From Dehalococcoidia bacterium (GTDB taxonomy: Bacteria; Chloroflexota; Dehalococcoidia; Dehalococcoidales; JAUYDJ01), in contig CP070693.1 of NCBI GenBank assembly GCA_020353235.1, forward strand, positions 590,831-641,192: 50,362 nucleotides of DNA. Reading direction: 5' to 3'. Below, one piece after another: positions 1-9,955 of the stretch. The notes beneath the pieces are model-generated. The model was not told where the DNA came from, made no database searches, and saw nothing but the letters and a program-made list of their open reading frames with translations. A program made the translations under genes and the position numbers. How positions within the stretch are numbered: the first letter of the stretch is position 1; each line of letters starts with the position of its first letter.

Positions 1-2
1 AA

Positions 3-299
3 TTAATTAAGAGAAAGCTGGATAGCGCTTTTCACGAGTATATTGATTACCTGATGGGAAAAGAAATGCCCGCAACCAAACTAGAGCTGAGATTAGCTGA
101 CTATGCGTTGCGTTTACGAGAAACACATCTTCGCAGTTTACAGGACAAGAATACCGAAGCGTTAGTCTTAGCCCGTGAGTCGGGCGGCTCAGCAGCCGAG
201 CTAGCCAAACTTGAGGAGCAGGGGATAGAAATCAACACTCAGCTGGCTGAGGTCTTTACCCAGAGGAGCCAGCCAAGACCGGGGAGCAAAGGGGGTTGA
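3..299 (+). CDS. dnaG: Probable C-terminal end of DNA primase (partial)
   Basis: The reading frame is open from the left edge, so the gene begins outside the window; only about 98 residues and the stop are visible. The segment is helical and charged, with Leu-rich heptads, like the C-terminal DnaB-binding region of bacterial primases, but it has no catalytic motif that would prove the identity. The main support is context: it ends 3 bp before rpoD, and a dnaG–rpoD pair is a very common bacterial arrangement. An internal ATG at 54 could make it look like an 81-residue gene, but the frame continues upstream without a stop. Identity is an inference; that it is a gene end is fairly safe. Confidence 0.6.
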   Translation, partial: LIKRKLDSAFHEYIDYLMGKEMPATKLELRLADYALRLRETHLRSLQDKNTEALVLARESGGSAAELAKLEEQGIEINTQLAEVFTQRSQPRPGSKGG

Positions 300-302
300 G
301 AG

Positions 303-1733
303 ATGGAGTTGGAAAGTAGAGATGACTATACCGGCTTCGTGCCTCCACGTGACATTGAAGAGGAGGAAGAGGCATCTCCGGAAAAGGAGCCGGATAATGG
401 CTTGGAACATCCCGCTGCCGAGATGGAGACGCCCGCCGAAGCTGACGAGCAAGAGGTAGTCGATGACCCGGTTCACATGTACCTTCATGAAATTGGCAAA
501 GTACGTTTACTCACCGCTGAGGATGAGAAAAACCTGGCCAAAAAGATGGAGAGGGGTAACCGCATCAGTGACATCAAGCAGGACTACCAGCAGAAAAACG
601 GCCGGGAGCCTTCGGCAACCGAGGTAATACTGGCGATACTCAAGGAGATAGGACAGGCATCTTCTATTATTCGCCGCCTCCGGGGACAGCTCGGCTTAAG
701 TTCAACCACCAACTTCAAGGACAGTATTCTTAATCCGGAACTAAAAGACAGCATTACTGATGAGATAGACCCGCAGCTAATCCAAAATATTGCCCAGCAG
801 ATAAATAAGCCGACGCCGGCAACCGAACTGCTGCTCATTAACCTCTCGGTAAATATCAGCCTGCTACCGGAGGAGGTCTTTAACATCATCGGTGATAACA
901 CCTCCCTGAACAAGATAGAGGCGCTCGCCAGCGACGATGCCTTCGCCAAATCGGCCCAGTCCTTTGAGAAGCAGTTTAAAGCCTGCCTGGACCAAGTTGA
1001 GCAGGAAGCGGAAAAGTCGGAAAAGCGCCTCACTGAAGCCAACCTGCGCCTCGTCGTCAGCGTGGCCAAGAAACATGTCGGGCGGGGTATGTCCCTTCTT
1101 GACCTGGCTCAGGAAGGCAACATCGGTCTAATCAGGGCGGTACAGAAATTCGACTACCGCCGCGGCTATAAATTCAGCACCTATGCCACCTGGTGGATTC
1201 GCCAGGCAATTACCCGGGCTATCGCCGACCAAGCCCGTACTATCCGCATCCCAGTTCATATGGTCGAGACGATTAACCGCCTGCTCAAAGTGAGCCGCCG
1301 CTTGGCTCAGGAATACGGACGGGAACCTACCGCCGATGAAATCGGCAAGGGTATCGAAATACCGCCGGAAAAGGTACGGGAAATCGTCAAGGTAGCCCAA
1401 CTCCCCATTTCACTGGAGTCACCAATCGGTGAAGAAGAAGACAGCCACCTCAGCGACTTCATTGAAGACCGCAATGCCCTGCCCCCGGTTGATGCCGCCT
1501 CCAAGCAACTATTAAAAGAGCAGATTGACGAGGTGCTCTCCACCCTCACCCCCCGCGAGCGGCGGGTGCTCCGGCTCAGATTCGGTCTGGAAGATGGGCG
1601 CAGCCGCACTCTGGAGGAAGTGGGCAAGGAATTTGATGTCACCCGGGAGCGAATCCGCCAGATTGAAGCCAAGGCACTGCGCAAACTGCGCCACCCCAGC
1701 CGCAGCCGGAAGCTAAGAGACTATCTGGACTAA
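303..1733 (+). CDS. rpoD: Primary RNA polymerase sigma factor (sigma-70, RpoD)
   Basis: A 476-residue sigma factor that directs RNA polymerase to housekeeping promoters. Region 1.2 is near residues 54–84 ([20 protein letters not shown]). A long non-conserved helical insert follows. Region 2 begins near residue 245 ([17 protein letters not shown]), with the −10 recognition and melting segment [20 protein letters not shown]. Regions 3 and 4 follow, ending in the helix-turn-helix [20 protein letters not shown] and RKLRDYLD terminus typical of group 1 factors. The first ~50 residues are acidic in place of a canonical region 1.1. ATG at 303 has a G-rich ribosome site (GGGGG) just upstream. It follows the probable dnaG end by 3 bp and is closed by a hairpin terminator. 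Confidence 0.97.
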   Translation: MELESRDDYTGFVPPRDIEEEEEASPEKEPDNGLEHPAAEMETPAEADEQEVVDDPVHMYLHEIGKVRLLTAEDEKNLAKKMERGNRISDIKQDYQQKNGREPSATEVILAILKEIGQASSIIRRLRGQLGLSSTTNFKDSILNPELKDSITDEIDPQLIQNIAQQINKPTPATELLLINLSVNISLLPEEVFNIIGDNTSLNKIEALASDDAFAKSAQSFEKQFKACLDQVEQEAEKSEKRLTEANLRLVVSVAKKHVGRGMSLLDLAQEGNIGLIRAVQKFDYRRGYKFSTYATWWIRQAITRAIADQARTIRIPVHMVETINRLLKVSRRLAQEYGREPTADEIGKGIEIPPEKVREIVKVAQLPISLESPIGEEEDSHLSDFIEDRNALPPVDAASKQLLKEQIDEVLSTLTPRERRVLRLRFGLEDGRSRTLEEVGKEFDVTRERIRQIEAKALRKLRHPSRSRKLRDYLD

Positions 1734-1760
1734 ATCATGTAAAGCCACCAGCATGTTACA

Positions 1761-1783
1761 GAGGGGCAAAGCCCCTCTTTTTT
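1761..1783 (+). terminator. Rho-independent terminator after rpoD
   Basis: A 7-bp perfect stem GAGGGGC/GCCCCTC with an AAA loop is followed directly by TTTTTT. It lies 28 bp after the rpoD stop and about 50 bp before sbcC, so it ends the dnaG–rpoD transcript. Confidence 0.85.
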
Positions 1784-1834
1784 AGTTAATATGCTAAAAT
1801 GTGGGTAGTAAATTTGGTCATCCGGAGCTTTTGA

Positions 1835-4405
1835 GTGATTCCCCTTAAGCTGAAAATGTGCAATTTTATGTGCTACCGGGATAATGTCCCCCCGCTCTAC
1901 TTTGATGGCATTCACACCGCCTGCATCGCCGGTGATAATGGCAACGGCAAGTCCGCCCTGATTGACGCCATGACCTGGGCGCTCTGGGGTAAAGCCAGAG
2001 CCAAGAGCGATGACGACCTTATCTCTTTAGGGCAGAGCGAAATGGAGGTGGAGTTTCACTTTGCCATCAGCGAGCAACACTACCGCATCATCCGCAAGCG
2101 CGCCAAGCCCAGGCGCCGCAGCAGCCCGGGGCAGACTATTCTGGAGTTTCAGGTAGCCAGCGGTGACGGCTACAAAGTAATTTCCGGCGACAGCATTAGC
2201 CAGACCCAGCAGAAAATAATTGATGTCCTCCACATGGACTACCATACCTTTATTAACAGCGCCCTCCTCTTGCAGGGAAGGGCTGATGAGTTCACCATCA
2301 AGCGCCCCGTGGAGCGCAAGCAGGTGCTGGCTGACATACTGGGGCTTTCTTTTTATGACGAGCTGGAAGCAAGGGCGAAGGATCTGGCCAAAGGGCAGGA
2401 AACGGAAATAGGGCAACTGGAGAGTACTATACAGGACATCAATGACGAGCTGGCCCTGAAGCCGGTCTATGAAGCCGAGCTGACACAGGCGCAGGGCGAG
2501 CTTTCCCATCGGGAAGAAACAGCCGCCGAGAAAGAAGCCGAGTTGAAACAGCTACGGCAGGAGAAGGAATCGCTGGAGAAAGTAAAGACGCAACTGAATG
2601 AGCTAGAGGCACACATCACCAATACTCATGAGAACCGGGGGCGCTGGCAGGAGCAGGCAAGCCAGCACCAGTCCCGCCTCCAGGAGTATGAACAGCTGAT
2701 TGCCCGGCGCCACACTATTGAAGAGAACTACGCCCGCTTTGCCGAGACCAAGAAACTAAATGATGAGCTTGAGCAAAAATTCCGGCTCTCAGTTAATCTG
2801 GAAAGGCAGCAGACACAGATGGACAGCAAGATAAGGGAGGCATCCCAGCAACTACTCACCGAACATACTTACACTCAACGCAAAATCGCCGACTTAGACG
2901 CCAGTATGCAGAAGATAGTCCAGCTCAAGCTGGAATTACAGCAGGCACAGGCTGAGCTAAACCGGCTAGCTGGTGAAGATGAAGTCCTGAAACAGAAAAG
3001 GCAGCGAAGCCAGGCGCTAATCACCCAGGTTAATTACCTTGAGTCCAATGTCAGGCAGCTGGAACAGGAAATAAGCGAAATAAGCGAGAAGCTCGACACC
3101 CTGCTTGGCCAGAGCGAGGCTAACTGCCCACTGTGTGAGACCAGGCTGGGTGCCGACGGACTGAAGCTGATTGAGACCAAATACCAGGCGGATAAAGCGC
3201 AGAAAGCCGGCTCTCTGGACTCAAATCAGACCGAGCTGACGCAGGCCAGAGCCGAGCTGGCCAGCCTGGAAGGGGGAATAACTGATTTAGAAACAAGGCT
3301 GAGCCAGGAAAAAAGCACTGTCCAGAACCGGGTGGCTGTTATCAGCCAGCAGCTTGCTGAAGCCGAAACGGCTAACCGCCAGCGGGATGAGGCCAGAAAG
3401 AGGCTGGCTGAAATTGAACAGCACCTAGCCCGGAAGGACTTTGCCCTCGCCGAGCAGGAGGCACTGACCGCGCTGGAGGGCGAGCTGGCCAAACTGGACT
3501 ACAACCCTGAACAGCACGAACAGATACGGCAACAGCTGGCCAGCCGGCAGCAGTACGAAGCACCGAAGCAAAAACTGGATGAGGCTGACCGGCTCATTAA
3601 CCAGGAAAAGGAATTCATGGCTCGCGCCAAAGAAGCCATTACCGAACTGGGCCAAAGCCTGGAGCTAAGCCAGCAAAAGGCGCAGGCCTTAGCCAAAGAG
3701 CTGGAGCGCCTGCCCCAGCTGGCCACTGACCTGGCCCAGGCTGAGGCAGAGCACGAGGCACTGGTCAGCCAGCAACGGGAAGCCCAGGAAAGGCTGGGGC
3801 AGGTAAAAGCCAAACTGGAGCGATTGGCAGAGCTGGTGATTAAAAAGAAGGCGAAGGAGAGACTACTCAGCAAGTCCTCAAGAGAGGAGAAAATCTATCA
3901 GGAGCTCGCCCAGGCCTTGGGCAAGAGGGGGGTTCAAGCCCTGCTCATTGAAACGGCGCTTCCCGAAATTGAAATCGAAGCTAACCGACTGCTGGGGCGC
4001 ATGACCGATAACCGAATGAACGTCAAAATTGAAACCCAGCGGGAGACCAAGAAGGGGGACGTGATTGAAACCCTGGATATTAATATCGCTGACGAGCTGG
4101 GGACACGGAATTACGAAATGTTCAGCGGCGGTGAAGCCTTCCGTATTAACTTTGCCATCCGTATTGCCCTGTCCAAGCTTTTAGCCCGGCGGGCAGGGGC
4201 ACCCCTGCCCATCTTAATCATCGATGAAGGCTTCGGCACTCAGGATAGCACCGGTATCGAGAAGCTGAAAGAGGCCATAAATTCAATCCAAGATGACTTT
4301 GACCAGATACTGGTCATTACTCATGTGGAGGAACTGAGAGACGCCTTCCCCAGCCGTATTGATGTCGTTAAAACTGCCGAAGGCTCAACTATCTCTATCG
4401 GCTAA
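1835..4405 (+). CDS. sbcC: SbcC/Rad50-type DNA repair ATPase
   Basis: An 856-residue SMC-like ATPase of DNA double-strand-break processing, normally paired with the SbcD/Mre11 nuclease. It starts with GTG at 1835 behind a GGAG site. The Walker A motif GDNGNGKS is near residue 34, followed by a Q-loop region, then about 600 residues of coiled coil with Glu/Gln/Ala heptads. The coil is interrupted by a zinc hook CPLC at residues 431–434. The C-terminal lobe has the ABC signature FSGGEAFRINFAIR and Walker B LPILIIDEGFGTQD. Length is close to archaeal Rad50 and shorter than E. coli SbcC (about 1050). No sbcD lies next to it in the window. It converges on the HD-domain gene with a 4-bp overlap of stops. 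Confidence 0.93.
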   Translation: MIPLKLKMCNFMCYRDNVPPLYFDGIHTACIAGDNGNGKSALIDAMTWALWGKARAKSDDDLISLGQSEMEVEFHFAISEQHYRIIRKRAKPRRRSSPGQTILEFQVASGDGYKVISGDSISQTQQKIIDVLHMDYHTFINSALLLQGRADEFTIKRPVERKQVLADILGLSFYDELEARAKDLAKGQETEIGQLESTIQDINDELALKPVYEAELTQAQGELSHREETAAEKEAELKQLRQEKESLEKVKTQLNELEAHITNTHENRGRWQEQASQHQSRLQEYEQLIARRHTIEENYARFAETKKLNDELEQKFRLSVNLERQQTQMDSKIREASQQLLTEHTYTQRKIADLDASMQKIVQLKLELQQAQAELNRLAGEDEVLKQKRQRSQALITQVNYLESNVRQLEQEISEISEKLDTLLGQSEANCPLCETRLGADGLKLIETKYQADKAQKAGSLDSNQTELTQARAELASLEGGITDLETRLSQEKSTVQNRVAVISQQLAEAETANRQRDEARKRLAEIEQHLARKDFALAEQEALTALEGELAKLDYNPEQHEQIRQQLASRQQYEAPKQKLDEADRLINQEKEFMARAKEAITELGQSLELSQQKAQALAKELERLPQLATDLAQAEAEHEALVSQQREAQERLGQVKAKLERLAELVIKKKAKERLLSKSSREEKIYQELAQALGKRGVQALLIETALPEIEIEANRLLGRMTDNRMNVKIETQRETKKGDVIETLDINIADELGTRNYEMFSGGEAFRINFAIRIALSKLLARRAGAPLPILIIDEGFGTQDSTGIEKLKEAINSIQDDFDQILVITHVEELRDAFPSRIDVVKTAEGSTISIG

Positions 4406-4953
4406 AGGCCGAGGTCGGCGGCAACGCCCTGCATTGCCTTCAGCCCGAGTTCAATAAACTTATCAAGCTCAAGCCCGAGCTCACTGCACTTGGAAATCTG
4501 CTCCCGATTGGCCCCGGCGGCGAAGCTCTTCTCTTTAAATCTTTTGCCGACCGATTTAGCCTCAAGATTAGCCATTTTTTTATCGGGGCGAACCAGAGTC
4601 GCCGCCGTAATCAAGCCGGTAAGCGGGTCAGCGCAAAACAGCGCCTTGTCTAGTTTGCTGGTCTGGGCAACGCCGTGCATCTCATTGTGGCACAGGATAG
4701 CGTGAGCCATTGCCTCACTCGCACCCAGCTCCCGCGCCAGGTCAGAACCCAGCTTACTGTGGCTGCTCATATCCCCTTCGGTAAGCTCCACATCAATATC
4801 ATGGAGAAGACCGGTAAGCCCCCACTCCTCCTCATCCTCACCCAGATGCTTGGCTAGGGCACGCATAATCGCCTCGGTAGCCAGCATATGCTTGACCAGA
4901 TTCTCGTTCTCTACATTGGCTTTAACTGAATCGATGGCTTCTTCTCGAGTCAT
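4402..4953 (-). CDS. HD-domain metal-dependent phosphohydrolase (HDIG-like)
   Basis: A 183-residue protein with the HD fold: first His at residue 22, the HD doublet at 51–52 (GLLHDIDVE), a further His-rich segment (SHSKLG, CHNEMHG) and Asp109 (FCADPLTG). These match the H…HD…D metal-binding pattern of HD hydrolases. The substrate cannot be read from sequence; relatives are often annotated only as HD or HDIG proteins acting on nucleotides. Its ATG overlaps the uvrA stop (ATGA), so it is probably translationally coupled to uvrA. It ends convergently 4 bp into the sbcC end. Family assignment is good, function unknown. Confidence 0.85.
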   Translation of the reverse strand: MTREEAIDSVKANVENENLVKHMLATEAIMRALAKHLGEDEEEWGLTGLLHDIDVELTEGDMSSHSKLGSDLARELGASEAMAHAILCHNEMHGVAQTSKLDKALFCADPLTGLITAATLVRPDKKMANLEAKSVGKRFKEKSFAAGANREQISKCSELGLELDKFIELGLKAMQGVAADLGL

Positions 4954-7829
4954 TTTTTCTTCCCTAGCATAGCAGACTGCGGCTGAGGCGTCAAAGCATA
5001 ATCGACACCTTTTGCTAACATTCTGACCAGATACTGCCCGGTGGCTGATTTTTTCTTGCCGGCAATCTCTTCCGGGGTGCCGGTAGCCACGATATAGCCC
5101 CCCTGGTCACCGGCGCCGGGGCCGAGGTCAACGATATAATCGGCATTCTTAATCACGTCCAAGTGATGCTCAATGACCACCACCGTATTGCCGGCATCAA
5201 CCAGACGCTGCAGCACCCTCAGCAGTGCCGCCACATCCTCAAAGGCAAGGCCGGTGGTCGGCTCATCGAGAATATACAGCGTCCGGCCCGTAGAGCGCCG
5301 TGACAGCTCGGTAGCCAGCTTGACCCGCTGCGCTTCACCACCAGAGAGGGTGGGCGCCGGCTGACCGAGGTGGATATAACCCAACCCGACATCACGCAGG
5401 GTCTCCAGCTTGCCCCTTACCCGGGGGAAGTGCTCAAAGAAAGTCAGGGCTTGCGCCACGGTCATATCCAGTACTTCGGCGATGTTCTTGCCCTTAAATC
5501 TAATTTCCAGAGCCTCACGATTATAGCGCTTCCCCTTACATACCTCGCAGGGGACGGTCACGTCAGGCAGAAACTGCATCTCAATCTGGATAAAGCCCTC
5601 GCCACGGCAGGCTTCACAGCGCCCGCCCTTAACATTGAAAGAAAACCGCCCGGGGGCGTAGCCCCTCATCCTGGCTTCGGGAACGGTGGCAAAAAGCTCC
5701 CGGATGGGGGTAAAAACGCCGGTATAGGTCACCGGGTTGCTACGGGGGGTGCGCCCGATGGGAGACTGATCAATATTGACCACCTTATCAATATGCTCCA
5801 CCCCAATAATCTCATCACAATCGCCCGCCCTCTCTCGTGACCGGTAGAAAAGCTGGGCCAGCTTTTTGTACATGATTTCATCAATCAGGGTGCTCTTACC
5901 GCTGCCGGAAACCCCGGTGATGCCGACAAACTTGCCCAGCGGGATACGGACATCAATATTCTTCAGGTTATTCTGCCGGGCGCCCTTGATGACTATTTCC
6001 TGCCCCGAACCGGGGCGGCGCCGGGTCGGTAACGGAATCTGCTTTGCGCCGCTGAGGTACTGACCAGTGATTGACTCCAAGCAGTGCATCACATCAGCCA
6101 AGGAGCCGGTGGTCACAATCCACCCCCCGTGCTCCCCCGCCCCCGGTCCCATATCAATAATATGGTCGGCGGCCCGCATCATGGCTTCATCGTGTTCCAC
6201 AATCAGTATGGTATTACCCAAATCCCTCAGTCTCTTCAGGGTCTTAATCAGGCGATAGTCATCCGCCGGGTGCAGCCCCACCGTCGGCTCGTCACAGATA
6301 TAGAGCACCCCCATCAGCCCGCTGCCAATCTGGGTAGCCAGCCGAATCCGCTGTGCCTCACCGCCACTCAAAGTAGCCGAGGCACGGTCAATGCTGAGGT
6401 AGTCCAGACCGATATCCTTCAGGAAACCGAGGCGGGCTTGAATCTCCTTGATAATCTGCCGGGCGATTATCCGCTCCCGTTTACTGAGCACCCGCTTATC
6501 AATGGCCGTCAGCCACTTCATTGCCTGGACCACTGACATAGCACCGACATCCATAATATTCTGGCTGCCGATGGTCACCGCCAGGGACTCCGGCTTGAGC
6601 CGTTTGCCCTCACAGACCAGACAGGGGGTGGTCGCCATATAGCGTCCCATCTCGGCACGGGTGTGCTCCGATTGGGTATCACGGCTCAGCCGCTCCAGAT
6701 AGGGAATCACCCCTTCATAGCCAGTGAAATACTCCCTGACCCGCCCGTAGCGGTTGCGGTACTGCACCAGCTCCCCATCCTCGCCGTAAAGTATCAGTTT
6801 AAGATTATGTTCGCTCAGTTCTTTGACCGGCACATCCAGAGAAAAACCGTAGCGCCGGCTCAGCATTCTGAGCTCGTCCATATGCCAGGCGAGCCACCAG
6901 CTGGGGTGTATCGCCCCCTGGGCGATAGATAACTCCCGGTTGGGGATGACCAGGTCGGGTTCTACCTCCATCTTCATCCCCAGCCCGGTACAGGCGGGGC
7001 AGGCCCCGTGGGGGCTATTAAAACTGAAGGTGCGGGGGGCAATCTCACCCAAGCTGATGCCGCAGTAGACGCAGGCAAAGTGCTCCGAGAACAGCAGTTC
7101 CTCACCATCCAAAGTGGACACCAGCACCACCCCCGCCCCCAGCTTGAGGGCGGTCTCCACCGAATCGGCAATACGGCTCTGGCTGCCGCTCTGCCCGACA
7201 ACCAGTCTATCCACCACCGCTTCAATAGCATGCTTCTTGTTCTTATCCAGCTGAATTTCCTGAGACAGGTCATAGATATCCCCGTCAACCCTGACCCGGA
7301 CGTAGCCCGCTTTGCCCAGGTCGTCAAAAACCGCCTGGTACTCGCCCTTACGGTCTCTGATTAGGGGCGCCATAATCATAATCCGGCTGCTCTGGGGAAG
7401 GTTCTGGATGGCATCCACAATCTGCTGCACGGTCTGGGTGGTAATCTCCCGCCCGCACTTTGGGCAGTGGGGGTGACCGGCCCGGGCAAAAAGTAGCCTT
7501 AAATAGTCATAGATTTCGGTTACCGTGCCCACCGTGGAGCGGGGATTACGGCTCGGCCCCTTCTGGTCAATAGAAATCGCCGGGCTCAAGCCCTCAATAT
7601 TGTCCACCTCGGGCTTCTCCATCCTGCCCAAAAACTGGCGGGCATAGGCGGAGAGTGATTCCACATAGCGGCGTTGCCCCTCGGCATAGATGGTGTCAAA
7701 GGCGAGCGAGCTCTTGCCCGAACCGGAGACGCCGGTAATCACCACCAGCTTATCGCGAGGGATGACCACATCAATATTCTTCAGATTGTGTTCGCGCGCC
7801 CCTTTAACAATAATGGAATCAAGCGGCAT
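4950..7829 (-). CDS. uvrA: Excinuclease ABC subunit A
   Basis: The damage-recognition ATPase of nucleotide excision repair, 959 residues with the chosen start. It has two ABC ATPase halves: Walker [10 protein letters not shown] near residue 32 and GVSGSGKST in the second half, with two LSGGEAQR signatures and Walker B segments ([22 protein letters not shown]). Zinc-binding Cys clusters are visible (CPKC; CVYC…CPAC; CEAC…CEVC). I chose the ATG at 7829 because GGAGG at 7835–7839 sits 5 bp upstream; a TTG four codons earlier overlaps that site and is less likely. It is translationally coupled to the HD gene downstream. Confidence 0.97.
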   Translation of the reverse strand: MPLDSIIVKGAREHNLKNIDVVIPRDKLVVITGVSGSGKSSLAFDTIYAEGQRRYVESLSAYARQFLGRMEKPEVDNIEGLSPAISIDQKGPSRNPRSTVGTVTEIYDYLRLLFARAGHPHCPKCGREITTQTVQQIVDAIQNLPQSSRIMIMAPLIRDRKGEYQAVFDDLGKAGYVRVRVDGDIYDLSQEIQLDKNKKHAIEAVVDRLVVGQSGSQSRIADSVETALKLGAGVVLVSTLDGEELLFSEHFACVYCGISLGEIAPRTFSFNSPHGACPACTGLGMKMEVEPDLVIPNRELSIAQGAIHPSWWLAWHMDELRMLSRRYGFSLDVPVKELSEHNLKLILYGEDGELVQYRNRYGRVREYFTGYEGVIPYLERLSRDTQSEHTRAEMGRYMATTPCLVCEGKRLKPESLAVTIGSQNIMDVGAMSVVQAMKWLTAIDKRVLSKRERIIARQIIKEIQARLGFLKDIGLDYLSIDRASATLSGGEAQRIRLATQIGSGLMGVLYICDEPTVGLHPADDYRLIKTLKRLRDLGNTILIVEHDEAMMRAADHIIDMGPGAGEHGGWIVTTGSLADVMHCLESITGQYLSGAKQIPLPTRRRPGSGQEIVIKGARQNNLKNIDVRIPLGKFVGITGVSGSGKSTLIDEIMYKKLAQLFYRSRERAGDCDEIIGVEHIDKVVNIDQSPIGRTPRSNPVTYTGVFTPIRELFATVPEARMRGYAPGRFSFNVKGGRCEACRGEGFIQIEMQFLPDVTVPCEVCKGKRYNREALEIRFKGKNIAEVLDMTVAQALTFFEHFPRVRGKLETLRDVGLGYIHLGQPAPTLSGGEAQRVKLATELSRRSTGRTLYILDEPTTGLAFEDVAALLRVLQRLVDAGNTVVVIEHHLDVIKNADYIVDLGPGAGDQGGYIVATGTPEEIAGKKKSATGQYLVRMLAKGVDYALTPQPQSAMLGKKK

Positions 7830-7927
7830 ATCTGCCTCCAAAGACTTATTTTAGCATCAGGGCTGAACCCCTCACAAGTTTTACCCGTTGACAAGCGACA
7901 GGTCGGCGACTGACATAAAGAACAGTT

Positions 7928-8218
7928 ATGCTAGCCAAAGTAATGACCTGTGCCGTGGTCGGGCTGGAGGGGGCGATTGTTGAGGTTGAGGTAGATATTT
8001 CCCACGGCCTGCCATCGTTTACTATCGTGGGCTTGCCCGATGCTGCCGTTCAGGAAGCCATGAAGCAGCTCTATCTTTCCGCCCGCGCTTTCCACCGCAT
8101 CTTGAAGCTGGCCCGCACCATCGCTGACCTGGAAAATGCCGGCATAATCAAAGCCCCCCACTTGGCGGAAGCCGTCCAGTACCACCCGAGACAGACGGTG
8201 GAGCCCTTACGCCGGTAA
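7928..8218 (+). pseudogene. comM: Internally deleted ComM/YifB remnant (N-terminus joined to C-terminus)
   Basis: A 96-residue open frame. Residues 1–41 match the start of ComM/YifB Mg-chelatase-like AAA+ proteins ([20 protein letters not shown], then [21 protein letters not shown]). From residue 42 on, the sequence jumps to the extreme C-terminus of the same family ([20 protein letters not shown] and [20 protein letters not shown]). About 400 residues containing the whole ATPase domain are absent, yet the join is in frame and the stop is in the expected place. Full-length ComM is a branch-migration helicase used in natural transformation; this product cannot hydrolyse ATP. There is no strong ribosome site before the ATG. 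It could be a dead gene, or a retained mini-protein. The stop abuts the convergent small membrane gene. Confidence 0.8.
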
Positions 8219-8476
8219 TCAGCCCCAGAGCCAGAAGACGCCGCCCATAATCAGCATGATGAAACCGATGGCAAGGGCAATCCAGCCGCCTATCTTCAGG
8301 GCGCCGAACTGGGGGCGCTGGGGGTAATGTTCCAGATACTCCCGAGTATCCCGGCGGCTGACAATGGCATCATAGTAGGTCTTCTGCTCCCGCCAGTCCC
8401 AGAAAATTGCCCCCACACCAAGCAGGAGAAACAAACAACCAGCGCCTATGATAAAAAGCCAATCTGCCTGAAGCAT
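8219..8476 (-). CDS. Small two-helix membrane protein of unknown function
   Basis: An 85-residue protein with two clear transmembrane stretches, roughly residues 6–26 (LFIIGAGCLFLLLGVGAIF) and 62–82 (GGWIALAIGFIMLIMGGVFW), joined by a charged 35-residue loop (DWREQKTYYDAIVSRRDTRE). I do not recognise the family. It starts 39 bp after the rplL stop on the same strand with a GGGGGAGG-like ribosome site. No T-tract terminator separates it from rplL, so it may be a read-through member of the ribosomal operon. It ends exactly adjacent to the comM remnant. Confidence 0.7.
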   Translation of the reverse strand: MLQADWLFIIGAGCLFLLLGVGAIFWDWREQKTYYDAIVSRRDTREYLEHYPQRPQFGALKIGGWIALAIGFIMLIMGGVFWLWG

Positions 8477-8515
8477 ATCAACCTCCCCCGTACCGGGGTG
8501 TATTTACTCAGGCAA

Positions 8516-9286
8516 TTAGACAATCTCGGCAGTAGCCCCCGCCTCTTCCAGTTTCTTCTTGGCCGCGGCCGCCTCGTCCTTGTTAATCCCTTCTTTTACC
8601 GGCTTGGGGGCACTCTCCACCAAGTCTTTAGACTCCTTCAACCCCAGTGTAGTCAATTCCCGCACCGTCTTAATGACGCTAATCTTGTTGGCGCCGACTT
8701 CCTTCAGAATCACGTTAAACTCAGTTTTCTCCTCAGCAGCGGCTGGTGCTACCGTACCACCTCCCGCCGCTGGTGCTGCCGCCGCCACTGGCGCAGCCGC
8801 AGTAACGCCAAACTCCTCCTCCATTGCCCTAACCAGCTGGGATAGCTCAAGAACGGTCATCTTCTTTATGGTCGCCATGATATCACCAATGACCGGCGAC
8901 CGCTTTTCGGGTTTAACCGCCGGCTTTGGCTTCGCCACGGCTTCTTTCTTCTCTTCTGCCTTGGCTGGCTCGGCGGCTACCGGTGCCTCTATCTTCTCCT
9001 CGGCTTTAGGTAGTTCCTCGGCTACCGCTGCCTCCGGCTTCTCTTCAGCTTTGGCTGGCTCTTCGGCTACCGGTGCTTCTGCCACTGCCTCTGCCGCCGG
9101 CTCTTCAGCTGCTTCCGGCTTTGCCTCAGCCTCCGGAGCCGCCTCCTTAGCTTCCTCAGCCTCTTCCGGTTTCTTTTCCGCCACCTCGGCCACTTCCTCG
9201 GCAGTTTCTTCTTTTACTTCGGCTTCCGCCGCCTCTTCCGCCTCAACAGCCTCTTCTGGCTGTCCCTCTATCTTCTCTTCCGGCAT
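8516..9286 (-). CDS. rplL: Ribosomal protein L7/L12 with a 136-residue acidic N-terminal extension
   Basis: The last 120 residues, from [14 protein letters not shown] at residue 137, are an ordinary L7/L12: N-terminal dimerisation helices, an Ala/Gly/Pro hinge ([20 protein letters not shown]), and the factor-binding C-terminal domain ([39 protein letters not shown]). It forms the ribosome stalk that recruits EF-Tu, EF-G and IF2. Before it, 136 residues rich in Glu, Ala, Pro and Lys form imperfect repeats of the type [15 protein letters not shown]. The ATG at 9286 has an excellent GGAGGGAG site, whereas the internal ATG at 8878 has only GGTGAT, so the long form is the better-supported start. 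The gene begins 2 bp after rplJ. Confidence 0.9.
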   Translation of the reverse strand: MPEEKIEGQPEEAVEAEEAAEAEVKEETAEEVAEVAEKKPEEAEEAKEAAPEAEAKPEAAEEPAAEAVAEAPVAEEPAKAEEKPEAAVAEELPKAEEKIEAPVAAEPAKAEEKKEAVAKPKPAVKPEKRSPVIGDIMATIKKMTVLELSQLVRAMEEEFGVTAAAPVAAAAPAAGGGTVAPAAAEEKTEFNVILKEVGANKISVIKTVRELTTLGLKESKDLVESAPKPVKEGINKDEAAAAKKKLEEAGATAEIV

Positions 9287-9288
9287 TT

Positions 9289-9813
9289 TTATTCTCCCTC
9301 CAATTGTTGAATTCTAGCCTGTAACCCAAACATGACCCCCCTTATCGGGGCGTTAAAATAATTAACCAGTGTCGCTATAGGACCCTGCAGCCCGCCGACG
9401 ACCCTGGCGATTAATACCTCCCTTGACGGTACTTTAGCCAGGGCTTCCACATCATCAGCGGTAAGCAGGCTATCACCGAAAAAGCCGCCTTTAACACTCA
9501 GGGTCGCCTTGGTAGCGTCAATATAGTCAGCTAGAGCTCGGGCGGGCTCGGTTATCTCGCCATAGCCAAAGGCAATGGCGACCGGCCCCTCAAAAAAGCT
9601 GACCAAATCATCCCGGCCGGCCCTTTCCACCGCAAAACGGGCCAGGGTGTTCTTGACCACGCGGTACTCAATGCCTGACGCCCGCAGCTTGTTGCGCAGG
9701 GCATTCGCCTCCGAGGCAGACAAGCCGCGATAGTCGGTAAAAATAGCCACGCTACAACCGGCAATGGCTTCCTTCAGTTTATCAATAGTCTCCGCCTTCT
9801 TCTCTTTCGACAT
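9289..9813 (-). CDS. rplJ: Ribosomal protein L10
   Basis: A 174-residue L10, the base of the L7/L12 stalk, binding 23S rRNA and L7/L12 dimers. Recognisable parts are the N-terminal [40 protein letters not shown] and [14 protein letters not shown], and a C-terminal helix that docks L7/L12 ([16 protein letters not shown]). It starts with ATG after an AAGAAG-rich site. It lies downstream of an L10-leader RNA that is expected to control rplJ–rplL by autoregulation. Its last codons contain the ribosome site of rplL. Confidence 0.97.
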   Translation of the reverse strand: MSKEKKAETIDKLKEAIAGCSVAIFTDYRGLSASEANALRNKLRASGIEYRVVKNTLARFAVERAGRDDLVSFFEGPVAIAFGYGEITEPARALADYIDATKATLSVKGGFFGDSLLTADDVEALAKVPSREVLIARVVGGLQGPIATLVNYFNAPIRGVMFGLQARIQQLEGE

Positions 9814-9828
9814 CTTCTTACCTCTCTA

Positions 9829-9930
9829 TAAAAAACAAGTCCCTGTGCCAGGCACAAGGACGCTCTTTAACACAACAAGCTTCCTCGGCAGGCACAAATT
9901 TAAGCCTTAACCGGCACCCGCTGTCTTCGG
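9829..9930 (-). promoter_or_regulatory. Ribosomal protein L10 leader with attenuator
   Basis: The 142-bp gap between rplA and rplJ carries the hallmarks of an L10 leader on the minus strand: CCGAAGACAGCGGGTGCC (9913–9930), a later partner strand containing GTGCCTGCCGAGG (near 9884–9896), then a terminator-type hairpin. In the known L10 leaders, free L10(L12)4 binds this RNA and lowers expression of rplJ–rplL. The match to the core motif is by eye. Confidence 0.75.
9830..9861 (-). terminator. Attenuator hairpin of the L10 leader
   Basis: On the minus strand GTCCTTGTG and CACAGGGAC pair (one G·U) around a CCTGG loop, at 9839–9861. TTGTTTTTTA follows immediately. It lies about 16 bp before the rplJ start, the expected position for a regulated terminator that splits rplK–rplA from rplJ–rplL expression. 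Confidence 0.75.
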
Positions 9931-9955
9931 AAATGACTCTTTAATTAATATAGCA

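Noticed and set aside
7888-7917. TTGACA at 7888 as promoter for the comM remnant
   Set aside because: No acceptable −10 at 16–18 bp.
8900-9240. Repeats in the rplL extension as a CRISPR or satellite array
   Set aside because: They are imperfect, in frame, of coding period and lie within an open gene.
8559-9317. 252-residue Ser/Ala-rich plus-strand frame opposite rplL
   Set aside because: Low-complexity mirror of the Glu/Ala repeats of rplL; no independent coding signal.
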